From RUG563 sp045590215 (lineage in GTDB: Bacteria; Bacillota; Clostridia; Christensenellales; Aristaeellaceae), in NCBI GenBank assembly GCA_045590215.1, contig JAZNQO010000007.1:1-17716 (forward strand): DNA of 17,716 bases. The letters are read 5' to 3'. The notes beneath the pieces were generated by a model. That model was not told where the DNA came from and searched no databases. It saw only the letters and a program-made list of their open reading frames with translations. Of the stretch, positions 1-8,003 are shown one piece after another. Each line of letters starts with the position of its first letter. The stretch's first letter is position 1. Position numbers and translations under genes: made by a program.

Positions 1-198
1 ACCGCCATCGGTGCGCTGGCACTCTACATCGAAAACGGCGCGGTCAGCGGCGATTTCCAGCCCATGAATGTGAATTTCGGCATCATCGAGGGTCTTGGGG
101 AGCGCATCCGCGGCAAGCGGGAGAAGAATCTGAAAATTGCAGAGCGTTCCCTCGCGGTCATTGATGAGATCATAAAGAGAGAGGATTTTGCCCAATGA
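1..198 (+). CDS. trmFO: TrmFO, tRNA (uracil-54-C5)-methyltransferase, C-terminal 65 residues (partial)
   Basis: Frame 1 is open from the window edge to a TGA at 196-198 and encodes the last 65 residues of a longer protein. The stretch around residues 20-50 carries the family's C-terminal signature: F-x-P-M-N-x-N-F-G, then I-R-G-K-R-E-K-N and an I-A-E-R-S-L helix. TrmFO is the folate- and FAD-dependent enzyme that makes ribothymidine at position 54 of tRNA in most Bacillota; it is cytosolic and uses methylenetetrahydrofolate as methyl donor. The N-terminal FAD-binding part lies outside the window. Its stop overlaps the plsX start in an ATGA arrangement (195-198), so the two are probably translationally coupled. 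The family call rests on the C-terminal motif alone. Confidence 0.88.
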   Translation, partial: TAIGALALYIENGAVSGDFQPMNVNFGIIEGLGERIRGKREKNLKIAERSLAVIDEIIKREDFAQ

Positions 199-1208
199 GG
201 ATCATTCTGGATGCCATGGGCGGCGATAACGCCCCCCAGTGCACGGTGGCGGGTGCGATGGAAGCACTGCGTGCCAATCAGGATTTGAAAGTAACGCTGG
301 CAGGGCCGGTGAAGGATATTGAACCGCTGCTGACGGAGTGCGACGATATCAGAAGCCGCATTTTGCTGGACGATGCCACGGATATCATCACCAACCACGA
401 CGCCCCGGTGATGGCTGTGCGGCAGAAGAAAAATTCCGCACAGGTGAAGGGCATGCTGGCGGTGAAAAACGGTGAGGCGGACGGCTTTGTGTCCGCAGGC
501 TCCACTGGGGCTACGCTGGCCGGGGGCATGTTCCGCCTTGGCCGCATTGAAGGGGTGGATCGCCCGGCACTGGCTCCGCTGCTGCCCAACGGCAAAGGCT
601 TTTTCTGCCTGATTGACTGTGGTGCCAATGTGGATTGCCTGCCCCAGTATCTGCCCCAGTTCGGCGTTATGGGCAGTGCTTATATGCGCTGCGTAAGGGG
701 CATGGAAAAGCCGAGAGTTGGCCTTGTGAATATCGGTGCCGAAGCGGAAAAGGGCAATGAACTGGCCAAGAACGCATATCCTCTGATGGAAAAGGCTCCC
801 TTCCATTTCGTGGGCAACATCGAAGGCAGAGACATCACCGCCGATATGGCGGACGTGGTTGTGGCCGACGGCTTTTCCGGCAATCTGATTCTGAAATTCA
901 TGGAAGGCGTGGCCGAAACGCTGATGGGCATCATCAAGAAAGAAATGTATGCCGATTTCAGAGGCAAGCTTGGCGGCCTGATTGCAAAGCCTGCATTTAA
1001 GCGAGTCAAGAAAACCATGGATTACACGGAAGTCGGCGGCGCACCGCTCCTTGGCGTCAAAGGCGTGGTGGTAAAAGCCCACGGCTCCAGCAATGCCCAT
1101 GCTATTGCCTGTGCCATTCGTCAGGCGGTGCTGATGAAGGAAAAGAACGTGGTGGAAACCATCACTTCTGAAATTGAAAAGCAATTGAAAGAAAACGAAA
1201 ACGCATAA
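195..1208 (+). CDS. plsX: Phosphate acyltransferase PlsX
   Basis: This 337-residue protein begins with the PlsX signature I-x-x-D-A-M-G-G-D-x-A-P and has the expected length for the family. Later motifs fit too: V-S-A-G-S-T-G-A near residue 100, D-C-G-A-N-V near 143, and A-D-G-F-S-G-N near 223. PlsX makes acyl-phosphate from acyl-ACP at the membrane surface; PlsY then transfers the acyl group to glycerol-3-phosphate, which starts phospholipid synthesis. The start overlaps the trmFO stop. The next gene is acpP, its acyl carrier substrate partner, 19 bases downstream. No fapR, fabD or fabG lies beside it, unlike the Bacillus subtilis fapR-plsX-fabD-fabG-acpP order. Confidence 0.96.
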   Translation: MRIILDAMGGDNAPQCTVAGAMEALRANQDLKVTLAGPVKDIEPLLTECDDIRSRILLDDATDIITNHDAPVMAVRQKKNSAQVKGMLAVKNGEADGFVSAGSTGATLAGGMFRLGRIEGVDRPALAPLLPNGKGFFCLIDCGANVDCLPQYLPQFGVMGSAYMRCVRGMEKPRVGLVNIGAEAEKGNELAKNAYPLMEKAPFHFVGNIEGRDITADMADVVVADGFSGNLILKFMEGVAETLMGIIKKEMYADFRGKLGGLIAKPAFKRVKKTMDYTEVGGAPLLGVKGVVVKAHGSSNAHAIACAIRQAVLMKEKNVVETITSEIEKQLKENENA

Positions 1209-1227
1209 TCGAAGGAGGAAGAGAACA

Positions 1228-1455
1228 ATGGTATTTGAAAAGGTGGCCGGCATGATTGCCAAGCAGCTGCGGCTGGACGTGAACGAAGTGACCGCCGATA
1301 AGCGGCTGGTGGAAGACCTGAAGGCAGACAGTGCCAATGTGATGGTGCTCATCATGGATCTGGAAGACGCTTTTGACATGATGGTGGACGACACCGCTAT
1401 CAACACCCTCAAGACTGTGGGCGACGTGGTGAAATACATCGAAGATCATCAATAA
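1228..1455 (+). CDS. acpP: Acyl carrier protein AcpP
   Basis: A 75-residue acidic protein of normal ACP length. The phosphopantetheine attachment site is Ser35 in the context L-K-A-D-S-A-N, which replaces the commoner D-S-L-D; helix II then continues M-D-L-E-D-A-F. ACP carries growing acyl chains in type II fatty acid synthesis and gives acyl groups to PlsX. A strong AAGGAGG site at about 1213-1219 precedes the ATG. It sits between plsX and rnc, a common arrangement. A 65-base gap with a strong hairpin separates it from rnc, which could allow acpP mRNA, usually needed in large amounts, to be processed or stabilised separately. That last point is inference. Confidence 0.95.
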   Translation: MVFEKVAGMIAKQLRLDVNEVTADKRLVEDLKADSANVMVLIMDLEDAFDMMVDDTAINTLKTVGDVVKYIEDHQ

Positions 1456-1469
1456 TTTCAATTCTTTGC

Positions 1470-1504
1470 GGCTTCGGGGGGTGCAAAACGCAATCCCCGG
1501 AGCC
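1470..1504 (+). promoter_or_regulatory. Strong hairpin in the acpP-rnc gap; candidate RNase III processing or autoregulation site
   Basis: The arms GGCTTCGGGG (1470-1479) and CCCCGGAGCC (1495-1504) pair over 10 bp with a single G-U. Inside, TGC (1482-1484) can pair with GCA (1490-1492) around an AAAAC loop. The 3' arm ends 16 bases before the rnc start. The bases that follow (CATCCATGAG) contain no T run, so it does not look like an intrinsic terminator. Escherichia coli RNase III is known to cleave a stem-loop in its own leader and so limit its own expression. The same role here is inference from position and structure. Confidence 0.5.
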
Positions 1505-1520
1505 CATCCATGAGGGAAAG

Positions 1521-2189
1521 ATGATGGAGCTGGAAAAGCTGGAACAGGTGCTGCATTACACCTTTCAGAACAAAAAACTGCTGAAAACGGCATTGACCCA
1601 CCCTTCCATGGGGGGCGAGCATAACCAGCGGATGGAGTTTCTGGGGGATGCGGTGCTGGAAATGTGCGTCAGCGAAAAGATATTTGAAATGCACCCGGAA
1701 ATGAAAGAGGGTGCCATGACAAGGCTGCGGCAAAAGCTGGTGCGTGAAGGAAGATTGGCCGAAGTGGCAAGCCGGATGGGGCTTGGGCTGCATCTGAAAA
1801 TGGACAGGGGCTGCGAAGCCGGCGGCGGCAGAGAAAACCCCAGCGTCCTTTGCGATACCTTTGAAGCGGTGCTGGCGGCGGTGTATCTGGACGGCGGCAT
1901 GGAAAAAGCACGGGACATGGTGATGCGCTTCATCGGCGATTGCACAGAAACCAGCGAAATGGACGCCAAATCCAAACTGCAGGAATATTTGCAGGGAAAG
2001 AAGCTGCCCTTGCCGGAATACAGGGTGGTGCAGGAAGAGGGCATGCCCCACGAAAGGGTGTTCACCATTTCCGTGTATCTGGAGCAGAAGGAAATTGCCC
2101 TTGGCAGCGGCACCAGCAAAAAACGGGCAGAGCAGGATGCAGCCCAAAAAGCACTGCAAAAGATCAAACACTTGGGGGAAGAAGCATAA
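1521..2189 (+). CDS. rnc: Ribonuclease III
   Basis: A 222-residue protein with the two standard domains. The nuclease domain is residues 1-145, with signature E-F-L-G-D-A at 39-44 (catalytic E39 and D43) and D-T-F-E at 112-115 (catalytic D112 and E115). A double-stranded-RNA-binding domain spans about 148-217. It cuts double-stranded RNA in rRNA precursors and structured mRNAs as a dimer. The signature reads H-N-Q-R-M-E-F where most homologues have H-N-E-R-L-E-F, so one conserved acidic residue is Gln36. Two ATGs stand in tandem (1521 and 1524) after a GAGGGAAAG site; the first is used here. The TAA stop is directly followed by the smc ATG, which suggests coupling. Confidence 0.95.
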   Translation: MMELEKLEQVLHYTFQNKKLLKTALTHPSMGGEHNQRMEFLGDAVLEMCVSEKIFEMHPEMKEGAMTRLRQKLVREGRLAEVASRMGLGLHLKMDRGCEAGGGRENPSVLCDTFEAVLAAVYLDGGMEKARDMVMRFIGDCTETSEMDAKSKLQEYLQGKKLPLPEYRVVQEEGMPHERVFTISVYLEQKEIALGSGTSKKRAEQDAAQKALQKIKHLGEEA

Positions 2190-5100
2190 ATGCGGCTGAA
2201 AAAGCTGGAGATTCATGGCTTTAAGTCCTTTGCGGACAGGACGGAAATCCTCTTCCATGAGGGCATTACGGGCATTGTGGGACCCAATGGTTCCGGCAAG
2301 AGCAATATTGGCGACGCCATGCGCTGGGTGCTGGGCGAACAGAGTGCCCGTGTGCTGCGGGGCACCCGTATGGAAGACATCATTTTTAACGGTACGGCCA
2401 AACGCAAGCAAGCCTCCTATTGCGAGGTTTCTTTGGTGTTTGATAATGAAGATGGGGCGTTGAAGAGCAATTTTGCTGAGGTAATGGTCACCCGACGGGT
2501 ATACAGAAACGGCGACAGTGAATATTACCTGAACAAAACGGCCTGCCGTCTGCGTGATATTCTGGAGCTTTTCCGGGATACAGGCATCGGCAGGGAAGGC
2601 TATTCCCTCATCGGGCAGGGGCGCATTGACGAAATTCTCTCCGTCAAGAGCGAAGACCGCCGTCAGGTGTTTGAAGAGGCGGCCGGGGTGATGACCTTCC
2701 GGGTGCGCAAGGAAGAGGCGGAACGCAAGCTGGCCAGAACCAGAGATAATTTGAGCCGCGTGAACGATATCCTGCAGGAATTGGAAGGCCGGGTTGGCCC
2801 TTTGGAAAAGCAGGCGGAAGTGGCACGGGAATATATCGAGCTGGCCCAGCGGCTGAAGGAATTGGAAATCAATATTTTCCTGATCCGGCACGATAAGGTA
2901 AAGGAAAAGCTGGCGGCGCTGGATCAGACGCTGGAAGGCCTTCGGGATATCCTTTTGAACCACGAAGCCCGGCTCAATGAAAATGCAGCAGAACGTGAAA
3001 AGCTGGCGGAAGCCATTGCCCTCTTGGAAGAAGAGCTGGCAAAGGCACGGCAGGATCATTTGGCCTGCAACGAATCTCTGCACGAAGCCCGCATGGAAAA
3101 AGAGCGCACGGACAGCCAGATGGCCGCCCTGACGGAGCTTTTGCAGCGGCTGGAGGGGGAACAGAAGGATACTGCAGAGCGCAGAACCCAATTACAGCAG
3201 CTGTTTGAGCAGGGCGAAGCGGATACCAAAGAAAGCGATGCAGCCTTGAATCAGGCACGCACCGAAATGGATAAGGAACAGATAAAGCTGGATGCTTATC
3301 TGGAAAAGGCGCAGGAAAGAGAGCAGGAGCTGGATGAGCATAAGCAGAACATCCTGCTGGCAGTGAACCGTCTTTCCGATGCGAGGAACCAGCAGGCACG
3401 GCAGCAGGCCATCTGCGCCCAGATGAAAAGGCGGCTGGAGGAAATCTGCGCCGCCATTTCCGAGCATGAAGAAAAGCAAACGGAAGCGGTGCAGCAATTG
3501 CGTTCCGCTGAAAAGCAGGCGGCGGAAGTGGAAAATGGGTTGCAGCTTCTGAAAGACGATGCAGCCAAATGCGAAGGGAACCTGCGGGCTTTAACCCAAG
3601 AAACGCAGGAAAAGGCCGAAAACGCCCAGAACCTGAACCTGCAATATCAGACCAATGTGAGCCGGCTTCGCCTCATGGACGAAATGAGCCGGGAGATGGA
3701 AGGCTATAATCAGGCCGTAAGAAGAGCACTGCAATATGCCCAGAACGACGGAAACGTTCGTGGTGTTGTGGCACGGCTGATGCAGGTGCCAAAGGAACTG
3801 GAAACGGCCATTGACATGGTGCTGGGCGGTGCTTTGCAAAATATCGTCACAACGGACGAAAACGCCGCTAAACGCATCATTGATTATTTGCGGAACAACA
3901 AGCTGGGCCGGGCTACTTTCCTGCCTATGACCAGCGTAAAGGGTCGGGTGCTTAATCAGGAAGAAAGAAAGCTTCTTTCCATGCCCGGCTGTATTGGCGT
4001 TGCCAGCGAGCTGATTTCCTTTGCGCCCGAATATCGGGGTGTGATGGAAAATTTGCTGGGGCGCACGGTGATTGCTAAAGATCTGGAAAGCGGTATTCCC
4101 ATCATGCGTGCCGGGCATCATGCTTTCCGGCTGGTAACGCTGACGGGCGACGTGATGCACTCCGGCGGTTCCATGACGGGTGGCACGGCGCAAAAGAGCA
4201 ACGTGAGTTTGCTTGGCCGTGAGCGTGAAATCACGGAACTAAGAAAAACCCTGGAAGATCAGAAAAAACAGCTTGCTTCCATCCGGGATGAATTGACAAA
4301 GATGCAGGCAAGCCGTGAAGAACTCAAGCAGCTGCGCAATGAAGCCATGGAACGGGTGCATCAGGAAGAAATCGGCGTGGCAAGAGAGCAGGAACGTGTT
4401 TTCAATGCCAAGGCCGAATTGAACGCCGCATCCCAGCAATTGGAGCGCACTTTGGCCGCACGGGATCAATTGACAGAAGGCATTCAGGAAATCGAAAGGG
4501 ATTTGCAGTCCGTTAGAGAAATGACAGAAAACGAGGCCGTGGACAGGGAAGCCATGGACGAAAAGACGGAAGTGCTGCAAAAAGCCCTGCTTTCTGCCAG
4601 AGAAGAAGCAGAGCGGCAACGTGATCTGGTGACAGGGCTGCGGCTGAAATATGCAGAACTTTCCCATGCGCTGGATACCCTGCGCCGGGATAAGGCACGG
4701 CAGGATCAGGAACTGGCGGCCATGGCACGGACGCTGGAAAACATCAAAACAGAAATTGCCGAGAAGAAACAGCAGCTTTCTCTTTTGCAATTGGATGCGG
4801 TAAAGCAGGAAGCGGCCTGCCGGGATTTGGAAACGGCCCTTTCCCTGCGGCAGGCGCAGGTGGACGCTTTGGAAGAAAAACGGCAGGATAAGGCGGCCAG
4901 AGAACGCCAGAGCGTGAACCTGAGCGAAGAGATGCACAAGGCCTATGACGAAGACAGCCAGAAGCTGCATAAGGCAGAGCTGAGCCGTGACCGGGCGGAA
5001 AACGACCTGCGCGTGATGACGGATCATATCTTTAACAGCTATGAGCTCACCTACGCCATGGCGGAAGAAATGCGCAGCGAAACGCCCTTTGAGCTGACCA

Positions 5101-5747
5101 ACGGTGAAAGAGAAGCGGCTTCCCTGCGTGGGCGTATCCGGGCGATGGGTACGGTGAACGTGAACGCCATTGAGGAATATGCTGAAGTAAAAGAACGCTA
5201 TGACGAAATGACCACCCAGCAGCAGGATCTGGACAAAGCCCAGCAGGATTTGCAGCAGCTGATTGAACGGCTGCTTGGGCAGATGGAAAAGCAGTTTGTA
5301 GTGGAATTTGCCAAGATGGGTGAGTATTTCAAGGAGACCTTTGCAAGGCTCTTTGGCGGCGGTCAGGCGGAACTGAAATTGACCGATCCGGACGATGCCC
5401 TGAACAGTGGCATCGAAATCATCGCCCAGCCTCCGGGAAAGAAATTGCAGCTTTTGAGCCTGCTTTCCGGCGGGGAAAGGGCATTGACGGCCATTGCCAT
5501 CATCTTTGCCATGCTGAAGCTGAAGCCCACGCCCTTCTGCGTGCTGGACGAAGTGGAAGCGGCACTGGACGAAGCGAACATCGGCTATTTTGCCGATTAT
5601 CTGGCGGAATATGCCAAGGGCACCCAGTTCGTTGTGGTGACCCACCGCAAGGGCACTATGGAAAGGTGCGATTCCCTGTACGGCGTGGCCATGCAGGAGC
5701 GGGGTATTTCCGGCATGGTATCGGTGAACCTGCAGGATTATGAATAA
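2190..5747 (+). CDS. smc: Chromosome segregation ATPase SMC
   Basis: A full-length 1185-residue SMC. The N-terminal ATPase half has Walker A G-P-N-G-S-G-K-S-N at 31-39 and the Q-loop region L-I-G-Q-G-R-I-D near 141. Long coiled-coil stretches rich in Glu, Gln, Lys and Leu run from about 165-510 and 680-1010. Between them lies the hinge (about 520-665), ending in a G-G-S-M-T-G-G segment. The C-terminal half has the ABC signature L-S-G-G-E-R near 1092 and Walker B V-L-D-E-V-E-A-A-L-D near 1118. SMC homodimers, with ScpA and ScpB, extrude DNA loops and help separate replication origins. The ATG abuts the rnc stop with no gap. Nothing is missing, and codon use matches its neighbours. Confidence 0.98.
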   Translation: MRLKKLEIHGFKSFADRTEILFHEGITGIVGPNGSGKSNIGDAMRWVLGEQSARVLRGTRMEDIIFNGTAKRKQASYCEVSLVFDNEDGALKSNFAEVMVTRRVYRNGDSEYYLNKTACRLRDILELFRDTGIGREGYSLIGQGRIDEILSVKSEDRRQVFEEAAGVMTFRVRKEEAERKLARTRDNLSRVNDILQELEGRVGPLEKQAEVAREYIELAQRLKELEINIFLIRHDKVKEKLAALDQTLEGLRDILLNHEARLNENAAEREKLAEAIALLEEELAKARQDHLACNESLHEARMEKERTDSQMAALTELLQRLEGEQKDTAERRTQLQQLFEQGEADTKESDAALNQARTEMDKEQIKLDAYLEKAQEREQELDEHKQNILLAVNRLSDARNQQARQQAICAQMKRRLEEICAAISEHEEKQTEAVQQLRSAEKQAAEVENGLQLLKDDAAKCEGNLRALTQETQEKAENAQNLNLQYQTNVSRLRLMDEMSREMEGYNQAVRRALQYAQNDGNVRGVVARLMQVPKELETAIDMVLGGALQNIVTTDENAAKRIIDYLRNNKLGRATFLPMTSVKGRVLNQEERKLLSMPGCIGVASELISFAPEYRGVMENLLGRTVIAKDLESGIPIMRAGHHAFRLVTLTGDVMHSGGSMTGGTAQKSNVSLLGREREITELRKTLEDQKKQLASIRDELTKMQASREELKQLRNEAMERVHQEEIGVAREQERVFNAKAELNAASQQLERTLAARDQLTEGIQEIERDLQSVREMTENEAVDREAMDEKTEVLQKALLSAREEAERQRDLVTGLRLKYAELSHALDTLRRDKARQDQELAAMARTLENIKTEIAEKKQQLSLLQLDAVKQEAACRDLETALSLRQAQVDALEEKRQDKAARERQSVNLSEEMHKAYDEDSQKLHKAELSRDRAENDLRVMTDHIFNSYELTYAMAEEMRSETPFELTNGEREAASLRGRIRAMGTVNVNAIEEYAEVKERYDEMTTQQQDLDKAQQDLQQLIERLLGQMEKQFVVEFAKMGEYFKETFARLFGGGQAELKLTDPDDALNSGIEIIAQPPGKKLQLLSLLSGGERALTAIAIIFAMLKLKPTPFCVLDEVEAALDEANIGYFADYLAEYAKGTQFVVVTHRKGTMERCDSLYGVAMQERGISGMVSVNLQDYE

Positions 5748-5762
5748 AAGGAGGCTTTCAGC

Positions 5763-6659
5763 ATGGGCTTTTTCCAAAGACTGAAGCAAGGCCTGACGAA
5801 AACACGGGGCGGCCTGACGGAAAAGGTGGATGAGCTGGTGAAGAACACCCGCCTGATTGACGAAGATTTTTATGAAGAATTGACGGATATTTTGATTCTG
5901 GCAGACGTGGGCGTGACCACTTCCACCGGGATCATCGAAAAACTGCAGCAGGAAGTGGAAAAGAAGGGCATCAAGGATGCCGATACCGCACGGGATATTT
6001 TCAAGCAGATTTTGGTGGACGAAATGAATATTCCGCGGCCTGTGCTGAAATGGCCCATGGTGATGTTTGTGGTGGGGGTCAACGGCGTTGGCAAAACCAC
6101 CACCATCGGAAAGCTGGCCCTGCGCTTTCAGGAAATCGGCCGCAGCGTGATGCTGGCCGCTGCCGATACCTTCCGTGCCGCTGCCGATGAACAATTGGCC
6201 ATCTGGGCGGACAGGGCCAATGTGCCCATCATCCGCCATCAGGAAGGCGGTGACCCGGCGGCTGTGGTTTATGACGCCGTGCAGGCGGCCAAGGCCAGGA
6301 AGACAGACCTATTGATCGTGGATACTGCCGGGCGGCTGCATAACAAGAAAAACCTGATGGATGAGCTTGCCAAAATGCGCCGGGTGATTGACAGGGAATA
6401 CCCCGAAGCCAACGTGCGCTGCATGCTGGTGCTGGATGCCACCACCGGCCAGAACGGCTTGCAGCAGGCCAAGCAGTTTAAGGAAGCAGCGGATATCGGC
6501 GGCATTATCCTGACCAAGCTGGACGGAACCGCCAAAGGCGGCGTTGCCATTGCCATTCGGCAGGAGATGAACGTGCCGGTATGGTACATCGGCGTTGGGG
6601 AAGGCATTGACGATTTGCAGGCCTTTGACGCCAAGGAGTTTGTGGACGCACTCTTTTAA
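5763..6659 (+). CDS. ftsY: Signal recognition particle receptor FtsY
   Basis: A 298-residue SRP GTPase with N and G domains. The N domain covers about 1-95. G1 is G-V-N-G-V-G-K-T-T at 105-113, the SRP-family D-T-F-R-A-A-A motif is at 135-141, G3 D-T-A-G-R is at 187-191, and G4 T-K-L-D is at 251-254 followed by G-T-A-K-G-G. The acidic A domain of E. coli FtsY is absent, as is usual in Bacillota. FtsY docks ribosome-SRP complexes at the membrane translocon and is activated with Ffh. An AGGAGG site precedes the ATG 15 bases after smc. The smc-ftsY pairing is widely conserved. Confidence 0.97.
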   Translation: MGFFQRLKQGLTKTRGGLTEKVDELVKNTRLIDEDFYEELTDILILADVGVTTSTGIIEKLQQEVEKKGIKDADTARDIFKQILVDEMNIPRPVLKWPMVMFVVGVNGVGKTTTIGKLALRFQEIGRSVMLAAADTFRAAADEQLAIWADRANVPIIRHQEGGDPAAVVYDAVQAAKARKTDLLIVDTAGRLHNKKNLMDELAKMRRVIDREYPEANVRCMLVLDATTGQNGLQQAKQFKEAADIGGIILTKLDGTAKGGVAIAIRQEMNVPVWYIGVGEGIDDLQAFDAKEFVDALF

Positions 6660-6689
6660 CAGATTCTGAAAAGGGAGCATTTGAACAAC

Positions 6690-7145
6690 ATGCGTCTGTT
6701 TGCGAAAAAGCCAATGTTTTCCGATGGGGATGTGGATCTGGTGCTTTCGGGGGAAGAGGTGTGCGATGCCGCCTGCGGCATTGTGGACGGCTATACATTC
6801 TATATGTACAAGGCCAAAACCCGGCAGTATATGGGCTATGTGAGCCTGAGACTTGGCGAAAGCGGTGGTCTTTACTATCTGGGTCACATCGGCTATCGGG
6901 TGGAGCCGGAATACCGGGGGCAGCATCTGGCGGAAAGAGGATGCCGGATGATGCTGCCGCTGATGAAGCAGCTGGGGCTCAAAAGCGTTGTGATTACCAC
7001 CAACGTGGAAAACACGCCCTCTCGGAAAACGGCGGAGCATCTTGGCTGCGTGCTGGAAAGCATTGTGCCGGTGCCAAGGGAGTATCGGGGTATCTGCGCC
7101 GGGGCGGCGTATAAATGCCGCTATATCTGGCGGATAGAGCCCTGA
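6690..7145 (+). CDS. GNAT-family N-acetyltransferase
   Basis: A 151-residue protein with the GNAT fold motifs. Strand beta4 reads I-G-Y-R-V, followed by the acetyl-CoA loop E-Y-R-G-Q-H-L-A-E. Near the C-terminus the T-N-V-E-N-T-P-S-R-K-T-A segment resembles the RimJ/RimL-type motif that precedes the final strand. The acceptor substrate cannot be told from sequence. The start is uncertain: an AAGGGAG site at 6671-6677 lies 12 bases before the ATG chosen here and only 3 bases before an in-frame TTG at 6681, which would add three residues (M-N-N). It lies 30 bases after ftsY and appears to belong to the same transcript. The next gene starts 68 bases downstream. Confidence 0.85.
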   Translation: MRLFAKKPMFSDGDVDLVLSGEEVCDAACGIVDGYTFYMYKAKTRQYMGYVSLRLGESGGLYYLGHIGYRVEPEYRGQHLAERGCRMMLPLMKQLGLKSVVITTNVENTPSRKTAEHLGCVLESIVPVPREYRGICAGAAYKCRYIWRIEP

Positions 7146-7168
7146 CGCATGGACAAAAAGAAATAACA

Positions 7169-7174
7169 TATAAT
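7169..7174 (+). promoter_or_regulatory. Possible internal promoter -10 element before the cell-wall block
   Basis: A perfect TATAAT lies in an unusually AT-rich 68-base gap between the acetyltransferase and the hydrolase, in an otherwise GC-rich run. No convincing -35 sits at 16-18 bases: the nearest TTGACA-like string, CTGACG at 7142-7147, would need a 21-base spacer. It could give the hydrolase, MurF-like and Ddl-like genes their own transcription, but the evidence is weak. Confidence 0.3.
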
Positions 7175-7213
7175 AACAATGGCTTTGCCTGCCCGGAAAG
7201 GGGGATGGACGGA

Positions 7214-7984
7214 ATGATGCTTGATGCCAATGGGGCCAAGGTTTATGTGGAACAGCTGGGCGAAAAGGGCGATCAGGTGTTGCTCTTGCATGGCTGGGGC
7301 TGCACGGTGAAGCATTTTGAGCCCATTATGGCCGATTTGAAAAGCGGTTTTCGCCTGACAGTGTTGGATTTTCCGGGGCATGGCCAGTCCTCCAAGCCGC
7401 CTGCTCCTTGGGGCGTTTCGGATTATGCCGCTTGTGTGATGGAGGTGATGGGGCAATTGGGCATAGAAAAATGCCATATTATCGCCCATTCCTTTGGGGG
7501 AAGGGTGGCTCTGCAGATGGCGGCCTATCACCCGGAGAAAGTGGATAAAATGATTTTGACCGGCGGCGCAGGCCTGAAAAAGCCCCAGACGGAAGAACAG
7601 AAAAAGCGCAGCGCAGCCTACCAGAAAAAGAAAAAGACCTTGCAGGGGCTGGAGAAGCTGCCGTTTTTTGGCAAAATGGCAGAAAAGGCCATGGAGAAGT
7701 TAAGAAAGCAATACGGCTCTGCGGACTATAACGCCTTGGACGCTGATATGCGGCAGACTTTTGTGAAGGTCATCAGCGAGGATTTGTCGCATCTTCTTCC
7801 GAAAATTCAGGCATCCACCCTGCTCGTCTGGGGGGAAAGGGATCAGGATACCCCCCTTTGGATGGGGCAGAAGATGGAAAAGGAAATTCCCGATGCCGGG
7901 CTTGTGATTTTTGAAAATGACGATCATTTTGCCTATCTGCGCCAATGGCCCAGATTTGTGAAGGTGATCCGGGCTTTCTTATAA
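7214..7984 (+). CDS. Alpha/beta-fold hydrolase
   Basis: A 256-residue hydrolase. The oxyanion-hole motif L-L-L-H-G-W-G is at 23-29 and D-F-P-G-H-G-Q-S at 52-59. The nucleophile elbow A-H-S-F-G-G puts the catalytic serine at 93. Asp210 in G-E-R-D and His238 in D-D-H-F complete the likely triad. A Lys-rich stretch (about 122-143) lies in the cap region. The substrate is unknown; the fold covers esterases, lipases and peptidases. There is no signal peptide, so it should be cytoplasmic. The open frame extends back to 7115, overlapping the acetyltransferase, but homology begins only at the chosen start. GGAAAGGGGG at 7194-7203 provides a ribosome site for ATG 7214; ATG 7217 is the alternative. It is followed 19 bases later by the MurF-like gene, suggesting a shared pathway. 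Confidence 0.88.
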   Translation: MMLDANGAKVYVEQLGEKGDQVLLLHGWGCTVKHFEPIMADLKSGFRLTVLDFPGHGQSSKPPAPWGVSDYAACVMEVMGQLGIEKCHIIAHSFGGRVALQMAAYHPEKVDKMILTGGAGLKKPQTEEQKKRSAAYQKKKKTLQGLEKLPFFGKMAEKAMEKLRKQYGSADYNALDADMRQTFVKVISEDLSHLLPKIQASTLLVWGERDQDTPLWMGQKMEKEIPDAGLVIFENDDHFAYLRQWPRFVKVIRAFL

Positions 7985-8003
7985 GATATAAGGAGATACA
8001 TCA

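Noticed and set aside
1470..1504. The hairpin after acpP as an intrinsic terminator
   Set aside because: No T run follows the stem on the + strand, and the downstream rnc has no visible promoter of its own in the remaining 16 bases.
24..6239. Long open frames on the minus strand opposite plsX, rnc-smc and smc-ftsY
   Set aside because: They lie opposite clearly conserved genes, have no recognisable domains and are rich in His/Phe/Gln as expected for antisense of GC-rich, Glu/Lys-rich genes.
7115..7213. An earlier hydrolase start at 7115 within the acetyltransferase gene
   Set aside because: The added 33 residues have no similarity to the alpha/beta hydrolase fold and no good ribosome site, whereas GGAAAGGGGG precedes the later ATG pair.
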